From Natranaeroarchaeum sp042663585 (lineage in GTDB: Archaea; Halobacteriota; Halobacteria; Halobacteriales; Natronoarchaeaceae), in NCBI RefSeq assembly GCF_042663585.1, contig NZ_JBHTAN010000006.1, forward strand, positions 1,116,001-1,180,000: a DNA stretch of 64,000 bases. The letters run 5' to 3'. The translations under genes were made by a program, and so were the position numbers. How positions within the stretch are numbered: position 1 is the stretch's first letter; every line of letters starts with the position of its first letter. Shown here one piece after another: positions 8,412-17,629 of the stretch. The notes under the pieces are model-generated. The model made no database searches. It had not been told where the DNA came from and saw only the letters and a program-made list of their open reading frames with translations.

Positions 8412-9404
8412 ATGGTTACGTTTCTCTCGGGCGGTACCGGCACGCCGAAGCTACTGGACGGTGCCGCAGCCTCGTTTTCTCCCGACGAGACGACGGTCAT
8501 CGCGAACACGGGCGATGACGTAGAACTCGGCGGACTCCTCGTCTGTCCGGACGTCGACACGCTACTGTTTCAGGGCGGTGGCGTCCTCGACCGCGAGCGC
8601 TGGTGGGGGATCAAGGGGGATACGACGCGCAGCCACACCGCGCTTCAGGAACTCGGCGAGGCGATGGGAATCGACGACGAACCGGCATACCTACCCGACG
8701 AGAAACAGACGGCAGGTCGGCCGCTGGCGAACTGGCGTCGGTTCTCCGGAGCCGCGGAGTTCATGGAGATCGGTGACCGGGACCGGGCGGTCCATCTCAC
8801 CCGGACGAGTCTGCTCGATCAGGGCAAGACGCTGTCGGAGGTCACGACGGCGCTAGCATCGGGCTTCGACATCAAGGTGGACGTCCTCCCGATGAGCGAC
8901 GATCCGGTCGCGAGCATGATACATACACCCGACAGGACGATGCATTTCCAGGAGTTCTGGGTCGCCGAGGAGGCCGACCCCGCGGTCGACAGCGTGGAGT
9001 TCCGTGGCTCCGCCGATGCCGAGCCAGCACCGGGCGTGCTGGAGGCGCTCGAAGACGACGTGGTCGTCGGCCCCTCGAACCCCGTGACGAGCATTGGGCC
9101 GATGCTCTCGGTGCCGGGCATCGGTGACGCGCTCGGGTCGACGAACGTCGTCGTGGTCTCGCCGTTCATCGAGGGGGAGGCGTTCTCCGGGCCAGCCGCA
9201 AAGCTCATGCAGGCGGTCGGCGCGGAGCCGGGCAGCGCGGGACTCGAAACCGCGTTCCCGTTCGCCGACGCGTTCGTCGTCGACGAGAGCGACGACACCG
9301 AGTTCGAACAGCCGACCGTCGAGACGGACATTACGATGGACGACCGCTCCGACGCCGCACGGGTGACGACGGCGGTCGAGCGCGCGCTGGAGGAGGTCAG
9401 ATAG
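8412..9404 (+). CDS. cofD: 2-phospho-L-lactate transferase (coenzyme F420 biosynthesis)
   Basis: CofD transfers the phospholactyl group to the deazaflavin FO to form F420-0. The protein starts MVTFLSGGTGTPKLLDG, the Rossmann-like CofD signature, and contains ANTGDDVELGGLLVCPDVD and VVGPSNPVTSIGPMLSVPG, which bind FO and the guanylyl donor. The 330-residue length is normal. I chose the ATG at 8412, which begins exactly at the conserved motif, over an upstream in-frame GTG at 8358. It heads a plus-strand gene series with four bases to the next gene. Confidence 0.95.
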   Translation: MVTFLSGGTGTPKLLDGAAASFSPDETTVIANTGDDVELGGLLVCPDVDTLLFQGGGVLDRERWWGIKGDTTRSHTALQELGEAMGIDDEPAYLPDEKQTAGRPLANWRRFSGAAEFMEIGDRDRAVHLTRTSLLDQGKTLSEVTTALASGFDIKVDVLPMSDDPVASMIHTPDRTMHFQEFWVAEEADPAVDSVEFRGSADAEPAPGVLEALEDDVVVGPSNPVTSIGPMLSVPGIGDALGSTNVVVVSPFIEGEAFSGPAAKLMQAVGAEPGSAGLETAFPFADAFVVDESDDTEFEQPTVETDITMDDRSDAARVTTAVERALEEVR

Positions 9405-9408
9405 CGAC

Positions 9409-10152
9409 GTGTTCGCACCGCGCGTCGCGCTGGCCAGTCTGAGCGGCCGGGCGGATGCCGAGTGGGCCGAGTACGGCGCCGAGTACGCCGGTGCGGCGTT
9501 TCTGGGCGGAATCGCCCTCGACGAGAACAGCAGGGAGGCCGCGCGCTCGCTCGTCAACCGCGACCGCGAGGAGTTCCTACCGGACGATCCGCTCGCGTTC
9601 GTGGAACGGGAACTACAGGCGCTCGAGGACGTGCCGATCCGGCCGGGGTGGAACGTCCGGACAACCACCCTCGACCCGCTCCAGTCTGCCGCACAGGTCT
9701 GTGCGCGTCACGACGCGCTCCTGGAGATCAACGCGCACTGCCGACAGGACGAACTCTGTGCGGTGGGCTGTGGGGAGTCCCTGCTCGCCGATACCGACCG
9801 CCTCGCCGAGTACGTCGGTTGCGCGGCGGCGACGGGGGCGACCGTCGGCGTGAAGATGCGAACCGAGGTAGAGGGTGTCAATCTGGTGGGTACGGCCGAA
9901 GTCATCGAGGATGCCGGGGCATCGTTCGTCCACGTCGACGCGATGGACTCCGAACCGATGGTCGACGAGATAACGGACGCGACCGAACTGTTCGTAATCG
10001 CCAACAACGAGGTCCGTGATCGGGCGTCAGTACAGGAGTACCTCTCCTACGGAGCGGATGCGGTCAGCGTCGGTCGACCGAGCAACGAACCGGCCGTCCT
10101 CCGCCGCGTCCGCGAGGCGGCCGACGAGTGGTTCGGGCAATACTCCGTCTAA
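9409..10152 (+). CDS. tRNA-dihydrouridine synthase-like TIM-barrel flavoprotein
   Basis: The 247-residue TIM barrel resembles the Dus/dihydroorotate dehydrogenase superfamily of FMN enzymes. Visible parts include LLEINAHCRQDELCAVGCG, with three cysteines in a short stretch (Cys106, Cys112 and Cys116), GVKMRTEVEGVNLVG with the FMN-phosphate-side lysine, and a C-terminal GADAVSVGRPS phosphate-binding loop. It starts with GTG four bases after cofD. It is shorter than classical Dus enzymes, and the paired location with cofD suggests a cofactor-related oxidoreductase as an alternative to tRNA modification. Confidence 0.7.
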   Translation: MFAPRVALASLSGRADAEWAEYGAEYAGAAFLGGIALDENSREAARSLVNRDREEFLPDDPLAFVERELQALEDVPIRPGWNVRTTTLDPLQSAAQVCARHDALLEINAHCRQDELCAVGCGESLLADTDRLAEYVGCAAATGATVGVKMRTEVEGVNLVGTAEVIEDAGASFVHVDAMDSEPMVDEITDATELFVIANNEVRDRASVQEYLSYGADAVSVGRPSNEPAVLRRVREAADEWFGQYSV

Positions 10153-10213
10153 TTGTGATCGTAGGCGACCCCCTCAGCCCAACTTTCAAGCGCCGGTACG
10201 GCTACTATAGCAC

Positions 10214-10645
10214 ATGGCCCTGGCCGGTTGGTTCGACGACCTCCCTCCCCGGGCGACGGTCGTAGCCATCCTGATCGGACTAGTCGTCGTCATGACGGTC
10301 GCGTCGATGGCGCTCGGCGTCGTCTTCGCAGCGATAGCTGTCGGCGCGGAGACTGGCAACGCACTTTTCGGCCTGCTCGCAGGAACCCTCGGGATCGCAG
10401 TGATCGTCGGCCCGCTGATCGCGTTCGCCTGGATGCTCACGAGATCCGAGTCGGATGAGGTGGCGGAGGGGGAGGAGACAGATATCGTCGACGAACTCAG
10501 AGAGCAGTACGTAGCCGGCGAAATCGACGAAGAGACCTTCGAGCGTCGGATCGAAGGCTTTCTCGACGACGACGCCGAACTGGACTTCGATGGCGACACG
10601 CGTCAGTCCGATACCGACGCGGCCGCGAGGGAACGCGAACGGTGA
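10214..10645 (+). CDS. Membrane protein with C-terminal SHOCT domain
   Basis: The 143-residue protein has two membrane helices (about 16-40 and 48-72) and a cytoplasmic acidic tail. The tail carries a SHOCT (short C-terminal) motif, IVDELREQYVAGEIDEETFE, near 94-113. SHOCT domains are thought to mediate oligomerisation, but the function here is unknown. A TATA-like CTACTATAG lies just before the ATG. It sits inside the cofD-dus-citG gene series yet shows no enzymatic link to it. Confidence 0.75.
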   Translation: MALAGWFDDLPPRATVVAILIGLVVVMTVASMALGVVFAAIAVGAETGNALFGLLAGTLGIAVIVGPLIAFAWMLTRSESDEVAEGEETDIVDELREQYVAGEIDEETFERRIEGFLDDDAELDFDGDTRQSDTDAAARERER

Positions 10646-10703
10646 CCGGATCATCGGCTGTCTCGCCACGTTATAAGTAGCCAAAGCGACCACGTAGACA
10701 CGT

Positions 10704-11546
10704 ATGCGAACGCCCGCACAGAACGCCGAACTCGCGCTCCTGGTGGAGGTCACTGGTACCCCGAAACCGGGCAACGTCGATCGGAAACACGATCTTCCGG
10801 GACTGCGGTTCGAGCACTTTCTCGCCGGTGCAGTCGGTGCACAGAACGGACTCCGCATGGCGCTGGATCCCGAACGGGGGGTCGGTACCGCGTTCGAGCG
10901 ATCGATCGAGGGGATGGCCGACCAGTCCGGCGGTAACACGCAGTTCGGCGCCCTTCTGACTCTCGTACCACTCGTCAGAGCGACTGCCACGGAGGAGTTG
11001 ACCCGGGACGGTGCGCGGACAGTGGTCGGGGGAACGACCGTCGATGACGCCGCCGAGTTCTACCGCGCGTTCGACCATGTCGAGGTCAGAGCGGGCGATC
11101 CACCGGAGGAGATGGACGACCTCGACGTCCGGCGTGGAAGCGAGGCGGTGCCCGCAGTCCGGGAGCGCGGACTGACCCTGGCCGAACTAATGGAAAAGAG
11201 CGCGGATCGGGACGGCATCGCACAGGAGTGGACCAACGGCTTCGAGCGGACGTTTCAGGCCGCGGATCTGATCGCCGATGGGGACGGCCCGCTTCCGGAC
11301 CGCGCCGCAGCGACGTTTCTCTACTTGCTCTCGCGGGAACCGGATCAACACATCGCCAAGAAACACGGGAATGGGACCGCCCGGAGCGTGATGGTGCGGG
11401 CACAGGAGGCGCGCGAGGGAGGCCCGGAACTGGTCGAGGCCTTCGCCGAGTCGCTGCTACGGGCCGGGATCAATCCCGGAACGACGGCGGATCTGACGGC
11501 TGGCGGACTCTACGTCGCGCTGGAACGGGACAGGATCGAACCGTGA
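10704..11546 (+). CDS. CitG/MdcB-like triphosphoribosyl-dephospho-CoA synthase family protein
   Basis: The 280-residue all-helical protein matches the CitG family (COG1767). The N-terminal LLVEVTGTPKPGNVDRKHD is the conserved nucleotide-binding segment; SGGNTQFGALLTLVPL and the C-terminal AGINPGTTADLTAGGLYVA are also family signatures. Bacterial CitG makes the prosthetic-group precursor of citrate lyase. Haloarchaea generally lack that enzyme, so the archaeal reaction is unknown, probably a related transfer between ATP and a cofactor. It is followed 40 bases later by a DUF447 gene, a recurrent archaeal pairing. Confidence 0.82.
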   Translation: MRTPAQNAELALLVEVTGTPKPGNVDRKHDLPGLRFEHFLAGAVGAQNGLRMALDPERGVGTAFERSIEGMADQSGGNTQFGALLTLVPLVRATATEELTRDGARTVVGGTTVDDAAEFYRAFDHVEVRAGDPPEEMDDLDVRRGSEAVPAVRERGLTLAELMEKSADRDGIAQEWTNGFERTFQAADLIADGDGPLPDRAAATFLYLLSREPDQHIAKKHGNGTARSVMVRAQEAREGGPELVEAFAESLLRAGINPGTTADLTAGGLYVALERDRIEP

Positions 11547-11586
11547 GTCGGGACGCGTCCGGGCGGCGACCGGGAGGTGTGTTCAC

Positions 11587-12177
11587 GTGAGCGAGACCGA
11601 CACCGCGGAGTGGCCCGTCGACCTCGTCGGCGTGACAGAATCCCTCGTCACGACGCTCGGGCCGAACGATCTGTGGAACGTCGCCGCCCTCGGCGTCCAC
11701 GCGGGCGATCCGGTCACCGCGACGACGTGGGGGAACACCCGGACGCGGCGCAACTTCCGCCGGAACGGTCGGGGCCACGTGCAGTTCGCCTACGATCCCG
11801 AACTGTTCGTCGACGCCGCGCTATCGATCCGCGAACGTCAGGAACCCGTGCTCGACGAGGCCGACGCGTGGGTCGAAGTTTCCGCCGAATCGATTGGCGT
11901 CGAGAACGACGAGGGGACGAAAACGGAACAATGGGCACTCAGACCCGTCGATAGCGCGGTCGCCGAGCGCCACCCCAGAACCACGAACCGTGGCTACTAC
12001 GCCGTCATCGAGGCCACCGTTGCGGCGTCACGCCTCGACGTCGACGCCTACGACACCGCGACGCTGGTCGACCGGCTAACCTACTTCGAGAGCGTCGTCG
12101 ATGCCTGCGGCGGACCGGGGGAGCAGGCCGCTTTCGAACGGCTCTCGGAACTGGTCGACTGGCGAGACGCCCAGTGA
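11587..12177 (+). CDS. DUF447 family protein (flavin-reductase-like split barrel)
   Basis: This 196-residue protein matches the archaeal DUF447 family. It has an N-terminal VGVTESLVTTLGPNDLWNVAALG strand pair, TTWGNTRTRRNFRRNG near 45-60, and a late TTNRGYYAVIEATVAASRL segment. The fold is related to FMN-binding split barrels, but no reaction is established. It starts with GTG at 11587 and lies directly after the CitG-like gene. Both probably act in the same undefined cofactor step. Confidence 0.8.
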   Translation: MSETDTAEWPVDLVGVTESLVTTLGPNDLWNVAALGVHAGDPVTATTWGNTRTRRNFRRNGRGHVQFAYDPELFVDAALSIRERQEPVLDEADAWVEVSAESIGVENDEGTKTEQWALRPVDSAVAERHPRTTNRGYYAVIEATVAASRLDVDAYDTATLVDRLTYFESVVDACGGPGEQAAFERLSELVDWRDAQ

Positions 12178-12239
12178 GAACGTCCGCTAAGGATGCGGAA
12201 TCGAACCCTTTTAGGCACCGAGCGGACAACTCTCCTATC

Positions 12240-12428
12240 ATGCCGATCAAACCAGGATACGTCAAGAAGACAGGCCACATACTACTGGAGCGGTACCCCG
12301 ACGCGTTCTCGGACGACTTCGAGCACAACAAGAAAGGCGTCGACACGCTCACCAACATCGAGTCCAAGGACGTTCGTAACCGCGTCGCGGGATTCATCTC
12401 GCGGAAGAAAGCCGGTCAGGTAGCGTAA
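12240..12428 (+). CDS. rps17e: Small-subunit ribosomal protein S17e
   Basis: The 62-residue protein is an archaeal eS17, a component of the 30S subunit shared with eukaryotes and absent from bacteria. It shows GYVKKTGHILLERYPDAFSD followed by FEHNKKGVDTLTNI and IESKDVRNRVAGFISRKK. The ATG at 12240 gives the correct family length; a GTG further upstream would add a non-conserved leader. A TATA-like CCCTTTTAGG sits about 30 bases upstream. Confidence 0.96.
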   Translation: MPIKPGYVKKTGHILLERYPDAFSDDFEHNKKGVDTLTNIESKDVRNRVAGFISRKKAGQVA

Positions 12429-12506
12429 CTCGTTTTCTGCGTTCCTCGTGAATCGAGTTCGGCACCGACAGGTCCGTCCTCGAACCGTGAGTACGGCCGA
12501 CCCCGC

Positions 12507-14816
12507 TCAGTCGTCGTCAGCGGGGAGTTCGCCGCTCTGACGGTCGAAGACGCGATCAGAGATGACGTTCCGGGCGCTCTCCTGAGCGGGTTTGCGGTGG
12601 AACAACACCTTCTCGGCGACGTCCCAGGCGAAGACGAGCGATCCGAGGATCACGAGCGTGTCGCCGGGCATACGGAGCCAGAACAGCGTCTGGATCAGTT
12701 CACCGTTGTAGAACTCCAGGCTCCGCGCCGCCGCGTAGCCGTCGGCGAAGGCGACTTCTAGCTGCAGGAAGCCGATCGGGAGCAACGAGAGGAACAACAT
12801 CAGCGCGAGACCGATGTTGCACAGCCAGAACGACCAGCGCAGGCGTCGCTCGGACCAGCGCTCGACGCGAGTCGTCACCCGCAGGATGTAGACGGCCATC
12901 CCCATCGCGAGGAAGCCGAACGCGCCGAACATCGCACCGTGGGCGTGCGCGACGGTGAGATAGGTTCCGCTCTGGAAGTAGCTAATGATTGGGAGGTTGA
13001 TGAAAAAGCCCATCACCCCGCCCCCGAAGAAGTTCCAGACGCTCGATGCGATAATGAAGTAAAACGTCATCCTGTAGGGGAAGTCACGCTTCGTACTGCC
13101 CATTGCCCGGTACTGGCCGATGGCCTCGTAGAGGATGAACAGCAGCGGGACGAACTCCAGCGTGGAGAAGATAGTCCCGAGTGGGAGCCACACCTCCGGC
13201 AGACCGATCCACCAGTAGTGGTGCGAGACGCCGATGATCCCACTGCCCATCACGAATATCGCCTGGAAGATGACCGCCTTCTCGGCCGAGCGCTTCCTGA
13301 GGAGGTTCATCGAGACGAGCGTCAGCGAGATGACTACGAGGATGAAGAACTCGAAGACACCTTCGACCCACATGTGGACGACCCACCAGCGCCAGAACTC
13401 GGTGGTCACGATGTTCGTCTTCGGCGTGTACATGAACCCCGCGACGAACAGGAGTCCGATCGATCCGCCCGCGTAGACGATCATGTGTGCAAGCCCGTAG
13501 CGAGGTTCTCTATCGAGTAAGGGCTTGAACGCACGTGCGACCAGTGCAGTCCATCCCAGGAAGCCGACGAGGAGGCCCGCCTGCCAGACTTTCCCGACCT
13601 CCAGGTACTCGAGGCCCTCGGTACCGAGGAGCCACCACAACTGCCCGTCGAAGAAGTTGTGGACGCCGAGCCAGATTCCGGCGAGTCCACCGACGACAAC
13701 GACGAGCAGGGCGGCAAGCAAGCCTTTCACGTACAGCGCCTGCCGCGGCGGATCACGGCCGGTCATCAGCGGTGCGAGGAACAGGCCGGCCCCGATCCAC
13801 ATCGTCGCGATCCAGAGGATCCCCATATCGATGTGCCAGGCCCGGACGATAGACCACGGTAGCCACTCCAGAATGTCGATCCCGACCAGTTCTCGGAGCG
13901 CGAAAAAGCCGTCGCGCTCGATGTAGTAGTGGGCAAGTAAGCCACCTAACAACGTCTGTGCGAGAAATAAGAGCGCGCCGACGAGTATGAACCACGAACT
14001 GAGCAGTTGACTCGGCGTGAGATCGATATCTCTGGGATGCGGGATCGACATCCCTGCGGCGTTAGGTTCGGGGATTTCGACCGCCTGGTAGAGCCAGATT
14101 CCGGCCCCGGCACCGGTAACGAGCAACACAATCGCGACAACGCTCCAGGTCATCACCGACGCGCTGGCGTCGTTCCCCGCTGCGGGCGAGTACGGCCACT
14201 CGTTGGTGAACGAGACGTCCGAACCCGGTCGATCAGTGTGGGAGATCCACGCGGTCCACAGCGCGAAGTCAGCGAACTGCTCGGCCTCTTCAGCCGTCGA
14301 AATCTGCTCGCTGGGGATGCCGCGTTCGCGGTCGCCACCGTAGTAGCGCTCCACGTACTCCTCACGGACCTGCTCGTGTGCGTACAGTTCGGCCGCGGAG
14401 TACTCGATTCTGGACTCGTACTCGCTGTTGTCCAGTTCCTGGCGAACCTGCTGGTCGACTCCGGCCTGATCACTGGGATCGAGGGCCGAATACTCCGTGC
14501 CGTACCGTTCGTCGGCGTAGTACGACCGCATGTGTTCGGCTTTCAACTCCAGCGTCTCCGCCGTGTAATCCGTATCGTAGTAGCTACCGTGTCCGAGGAT
14601 GGAGCCCTGGTTCATCAGGCCGTTCTCCTGAAAGACGGTCTTTCCGGCCTGGACATCCGCATCGGTCGTAACCGTCTCGCCGTCCGGGCCGACGATAGTG
14701 CCCGGTATCTCCGGTTCGTTCTCGTAGGTGAGCCATGCGCCACCACCCATCACGATGAGGTTCACGATGAACACTCCCGCGAGGATGGTCGCGATAGTCG
14801 AGCGTTGTAGCTTCAT
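12507..14816 (-). CDS. norB: Quinol-dependent nitric oxide reductase (qNOR)
   Basis: This membrane enzyme reduces nitric oxide to nitrous oxide with electrons from the quinol pool. After one N-terminal helix there is a ~200-residue periplasmic cytochrome-c-like domain without a CxxCH motif, which marks the qNOR type. The catalytic COX1-like core follows. It carries VHMWVEGVFEFF (FeB His and Glu), GVSHHYWWIGLPEVW (two FeB His) and TVAHAHGAMFG (heme-ligand His). The start at 14816 gives the common MKLQRSTIATILAG beginning; an upstream GTG would add 38 unusual residues. No other denitrification gene is adjacent. Confidence 0.94.
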   Translation of the reverse strand: MKLQRSTIATILAGVFIVNLIVMGGGAWLTYENEPEIPGTIVGPDGETVTTDADVQAGKTVFQENGLMNQGSILGHGSYYDTDYTAETLELKAEHMRSYYADERYGTEYSALDPSDQAGVDQQVRQELDNSEYESRIEYSAAELYAHEQVREEYVERYYGGDRERGIPSEQISTAEEAEQFADFALWTAWISHTDRPGSDVSFTNEWPYSPAAGNDASASVMTWSVVAIVLLVTGAGAGIWLYQAVEIPEPNAAGMSIPHPRDIDLTPSQLLSSWFILVGALLFLAQTLLGGLLAHYYIERDGFFALRELVGIDILEWLPWSIVRAWHIDMGILWIATMWIGAGLFLAPLMTGRDPPRQALYVKGLLAALLVVVVGGLAGIWLGVHNFFDGQLWWLLGTEGLEYLEVGKVWQAGLLVGFLGWTALVARAFKPLLDREPRYGLAHMIVYAGGSIGLLFVAGFMYTPKTNIVTTEFWRWWVVHMWVEGVFEFFILVVISLTLVSMNLLRKRSAEKAVIFQAIFVMGSGIIGVSHHYWWIGLPEVWLPLGTIFSTLEFVPLLFILYEAIGQYRAMGSTKRDFPYRMTFYFIIASSVWNFFGGGVMGFFINLPIISYFQSGTYLTVAHAHGAMFGAFGFLAMGMAVYILRVTTRVERWSERRLRWSFWLCNIGLALMLFLSLLPIGFLQLEVAFADGYAAARSLEFYNGELIQTLFWLRMPGDTLVILGSLVFAWDVAEKVLFHRKPAQESARNVISDRVFDRQSGELPADDD

Positions 14817-14964
14817 ACCCGGCCCTCTTGCCGGACCACCTATCAACCGTTTACCGATTCTCAGCCACCGGTAGGGGGGACGAATATGTTCGGCCGATCC
14901 GAGTCGTCCCGCTACCGAGACCGTATCCAAACCGTTTTGACTCGTGGAATCTCACCTATACCAA

Positions 14965-15999
14965 ATGTCTGTACGCGTTGGAATTCTTGGAGCGACCGGT
15001 GCCGTTGGCCAGCGACTGATCCAACTACTCGACCCCCACCCGGAGTTCGAGATAGCGGCGTTGACCGCCAGCGAATCGAGCGAGGGATCGGCCTACAGTG
15101 ACGCGGCGAAGTGGCGCGTCAATTCGCCGATTCCGGAGGACGTCGCCGACATCACCGTCGGCGCGACGACGCCGGACGCCGTTCCGGACGACGTCGACCT
15201 GATCTTTTCCTCGCTCCCCTCGAGCGTCGGCGAGACAGTCGAACCGGACTTCGCTGAGGCCGGCTACATCGTCTCCTCGAACTCCTCGAACTCACGGCTG
15301 GCCGAGGACGTTCCGCTCGTGATTCCGGAGGTCAATCAGGACCACATCGACCTGCTCGAAGTCCAGCGAGACGAGCGTGGGTGGGACGGCGCACTCATCA
15401 AGAACCCCAACTGCTCCACCATCACGATGGTGCCGTCGCTCAACGTCCTCGACCAGTTCGGCCTCGACCGCGTCCACGTCGCGACGCTCCAGGCCGTCTC
15501 GGGCGCGGGCTACTCGGGCGTCACCTCGATGGAGATTATCGACAACGTCCTCCCGCACATCGGCGGCGAGGAGAACAAGATGGAGACGGAGTCCCGCAAA
15601 CTGCTCGGCGAGTTCGACGGCGCGGAACTGACCTGGCACGACGTCGACGTCTCGGCATCGTGTAACCGCGTCGCGACGCTCGACGGTCATCTCGAGAACG
15701 TCTTCGCCCGACTCGACGATGACGTCGACAGCGCAACGGTCGAGTCGGCGTTCCGCGCGGCCGAGACCATCGACCTCCCCAGCGCACCGGACGAACTCAT
15801 CAAGGTCTTCGAGGATCCGAACCGGCCCCAGCCACGTCTGGATCGGAACCTCGCGGACGGGCAGGCGCTCGCAACCGGCCCGGTCAAAGAGACCAGCGAC
15901 GGCATCCAGTACGACTGCCTCGCACACAACACCATCCGTGGGGCCGCCGGCGCGAGCGTGCTGAACGGCGAACTACTGCTGGAGAAAGGCTACCTCTAG
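14965..15999 (+). CDS. asd: Aspartate-semialdehyde dehydrogenase
   Basis: The enzyme reduces aspartyl phosphate to aspartate semialdehyde, feeding lysine, threonine and methionine synthesis. It begins with the NADP-binding VGILGATGAVGQRL. The catalytic cysteine is in LIKNPNCSTITMVPSLN (Cys149), and the active-site stretch LQAVSGAGYSGV and HVRxx-like residues follow. At 344 residues it belongs to the archaeal/fungal-type subgroup. The ATG at 14965 starts precisely at the Rossmann strand; an in-frame GTG seven codons upstream is less likely. Confidence 0.94.
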   Translation: MSVRVGILGATGAVGQRLIQLLDPHPEFEIAALTASESSEGSAYSDAAKWRVNSPIPEDVADITVGATTPDAVPDDVDLIFSSLPSSVGETVEPDFAEAGYIVSSNSSNSRLAEDVPLVIPEVNQDHIDLLEVQRDERGWDGALIKNPNCSTITMVPSLNVLDQFGLDRVHVATLQAVSGAGYSGVTSMEIIDNVLPHIGGEENKMETESRKLLGEFDGAELTWHDVDVSASCNRVATLDGHLENVFARLDDDVDSATVESAFRAAETIDLPSAPDELIKVFEDPNRPQPRLDRNLADGQALATGPVKETSDGIQYDCLAHNTIRGAAGASVLNGELLLEKGYL

Positions 16000-16087
16000 A
16001 ACTCGATTCCGTCTCCCAGTCGGCTGTGTATCCCGAATACATTTCAGGAGAGATACTATACCCTGTCCAACCGATTCTGCTGACATA

Positions 16088-16555
16088 ATGGGAGTCCGAT
16101 CCTACGAAAACGAGCAGTTCACTTTCACCGCCGACTTCTGGGTCATACTCGTTCTGAGTGGACTCATCGCCGGCGTACTGATGGGCATCGTAATGTATCT
16201 CGTCATGGGGATCATGCAGTCCGTCGCAGGGCTGTACACGCTGGAATCCACAGTCGCGGGCTGGGCCGCACATATGGCCCATTCGGTGATTTTCGCGCTG
16301 ACGTTCGGCGTCGCGTTCGCCTGGCCACCGCTCGATCAGTACCGCACCGAGGTGCTCTCCAGTATGTCGCTAGGGATCATCTGGGGAGTCGTGCTGTGGC
16401 TGTTCGCAGCGGGAATCGTGATGCCGGCATGGCTCGGTGCCGTCGGCCCCGCATCGCCACCGATACCGGCAGTCAACCCGATTAGCGGGCTGGGACACAT
16501 CCTGTACGGTGCGGTCCTCGGGAGCGTCTTCGCGGCGTTGCAGAGCCGATACTGA
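16088..16555 (+). CDS. Four-helix integral membrane protein, uncharacterised
   Basis: The 155-residue protein has four predicted membrane helices (about 18-41, 60-78, 90-112 and 130-150) and few charged residues inside them. The first helix pair carries a glycine/methionine-rich LMGIVMYLVMGIMQSVAG. No enzyme motif is visible. It resembles small haloarchaeal membrane proteins of unknown role. It stands between asd and the RNA-ligase locus with no clear operon partner. Confidence 0.65.
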   Translation: MGVRSYENEQFTFTADFWVILVLSGLIAGVLMGIVMYLVMGIMQSVAGLYTLESTVAGWAAHMAHSVIFALTFGVAFAWPPLDQYRTEVLSSMSLGIIWGVVLWLFAAGIVMPAWLGAVGPASPPIPAVNPISGLGHILYGAVLGSVFAALQSRY

Positions 16556-16590
16556 ACCGCTCGTGCGGAGCCAGCTATCCGTCTGGCCGG

Positions 16591-16848
16591 TCAGGTCTCT
16601 ATATTGTCTTCCAGTTGATCCCGCAACTGCTGTGCAAGCCGCTCGTCGGCCTTCGTGGGGACCTGCTCTTCCAGTTCGTCGGCGACCGCCTCCTCGTCGT
16701 CTTGCAGGATCCGCTCGTACACCGTCATGTTCTCCCAGATGCGGAGGAAGTAGCCGAGGATCAACTCGCCCTGAAACGCGGCGATGCGGGCATCCAGACC
16801 GACGAACAGGAGATAGCCGAAGCCGAGACGCTCATGTATCGGTCTCAT
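16591..16848 (-). CDS. Small acidic protein overlapping the RNA-ligase-partner gene
   Basis: This 85-residue protein has a hydrophobic LGFGYLLFVGLDARIAAFQG N-terminal half and a charged helical tail (LQDDEEAVADELEEQVPTKA) likely to form a coiled coil. Its ATG at 16848 lies upstream of the stop of the PIN gene, so the two overlap by 17 bases and are probably translated together. No family is recognised. The coupling suggests a role linked to the PIN/RNA-ligase pair. Confidence 0.55.
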   Translation of the reverse strand: MRPIHERLGFGYLLFVGLDARIAAFQGELILGYFLRIWENMTVYERILQDDEEAVADELEEQVPTKADERLAQQLRDQLEDNIET

Positions 16849-17518
16849 CGATGCCGGTCGCACGCAGATACTCCTCCAGCAACGTCGGGAACTGCCCGCC
16901 GCGGACGTACCGGAGACCGAACTCGTCCGCCCAGGAGATGATTCCTCGGTCCTCGGTGACGACGCCCGCCTCTAGCTCTCTCGCCAGGATCAGCAGGTCG
17001 AAGTCCTCCCGCGAGTCGAGGACCCCCTTTCTGAGCGCGCGGCGGTATCTGTCGCGCATGTTCGAGAGGATGCGGTCGGCCTCGGTCATGTACTCGTTCC
17101 GGCCGTCGCTCGTGTCGGTCGCGAGTTCCTCCGGATCGAGTTGTTCTACCTCCCGGAACGCTTTCTCGGAAACGCGAAGGCCACGGTTGACCCGGTCGCT
17201 CATCTCGTCGATGAAGTTGTACACGATGTCCGCTGGGATAGAGACGCCGTAGCGGTCCGGGCTCTTCCGAACGACCCAGGTATCGAGTCGCGAGAACACT
17301 TCGTCGCTGACGTCGCGTTCGTGCAGCATTGTCGCGAGTTCGTCGTGCACTGAGGGTGGCATGTAACAGGAGATATTGAGTTCGAGGCGGGCCGTCGCGA
17401 CGTACTCGAGTAAGCGCAGGACGGCTTCCTCGAGGGACTCGTCGTCCGCCCGGATCTCTTCGGTGATGAACAGCGAGGTGTCGAGCACGAACCGCTGGCG
17501 TGGGATTTCTCCCGGCAT
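16832..17518 (-). CDS. RNA ligase partner protein (PIN-domain, UPF0278/TIGR03875-like)
   Basis: The 228-residue protein carries a PIN nuclease-like fold. RFVLDTSLFI (acidic residue near 13) starts the domain, and DFDLLILARELEAGVVTEDRG carries the later aspartates near 185-203. The long helical middle with NRGLRVSEKAFREVEQL matches the archaeal family always found next to the Rnl3-type RNA ligase. It likely processes or positions RNA ends for that ligase. The ATG at 17518 is 111 bases from the divergent ligase start; a much longer open frame upstream is not coding. Confidence 0.86.
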   Translation of the reverse strand: MPGEIPRQRFVLDTSLFITEEIRADDESLEEAVLRLLEYVATARLELNISCYMPPSVHDELATMLHERDVSDEVFSRLDTWVVRKSPDRYGVSIPADIVYNFIDEMSDRVNRGLRVSEKAFREVEQLDPEELATDTSDGRNEYMTEADRILSNMRDRYRRALRKGVLDSREDFDLLILARELEAGVVTEDRGIISWADEFGLRYVRGGQFPTLLEEYLRATGIDETDT

Positions 17519-17629
17519 ATGCCCTATTTCTCGGGCGAGCAACAAAATGGTCCTCCCCGCTGGGGCCAAATCGTAGCCCCCAGAGATCACCCCCCGGTGT
17601 TTTTGCTCGGCTATCGACTCAATCGAACT

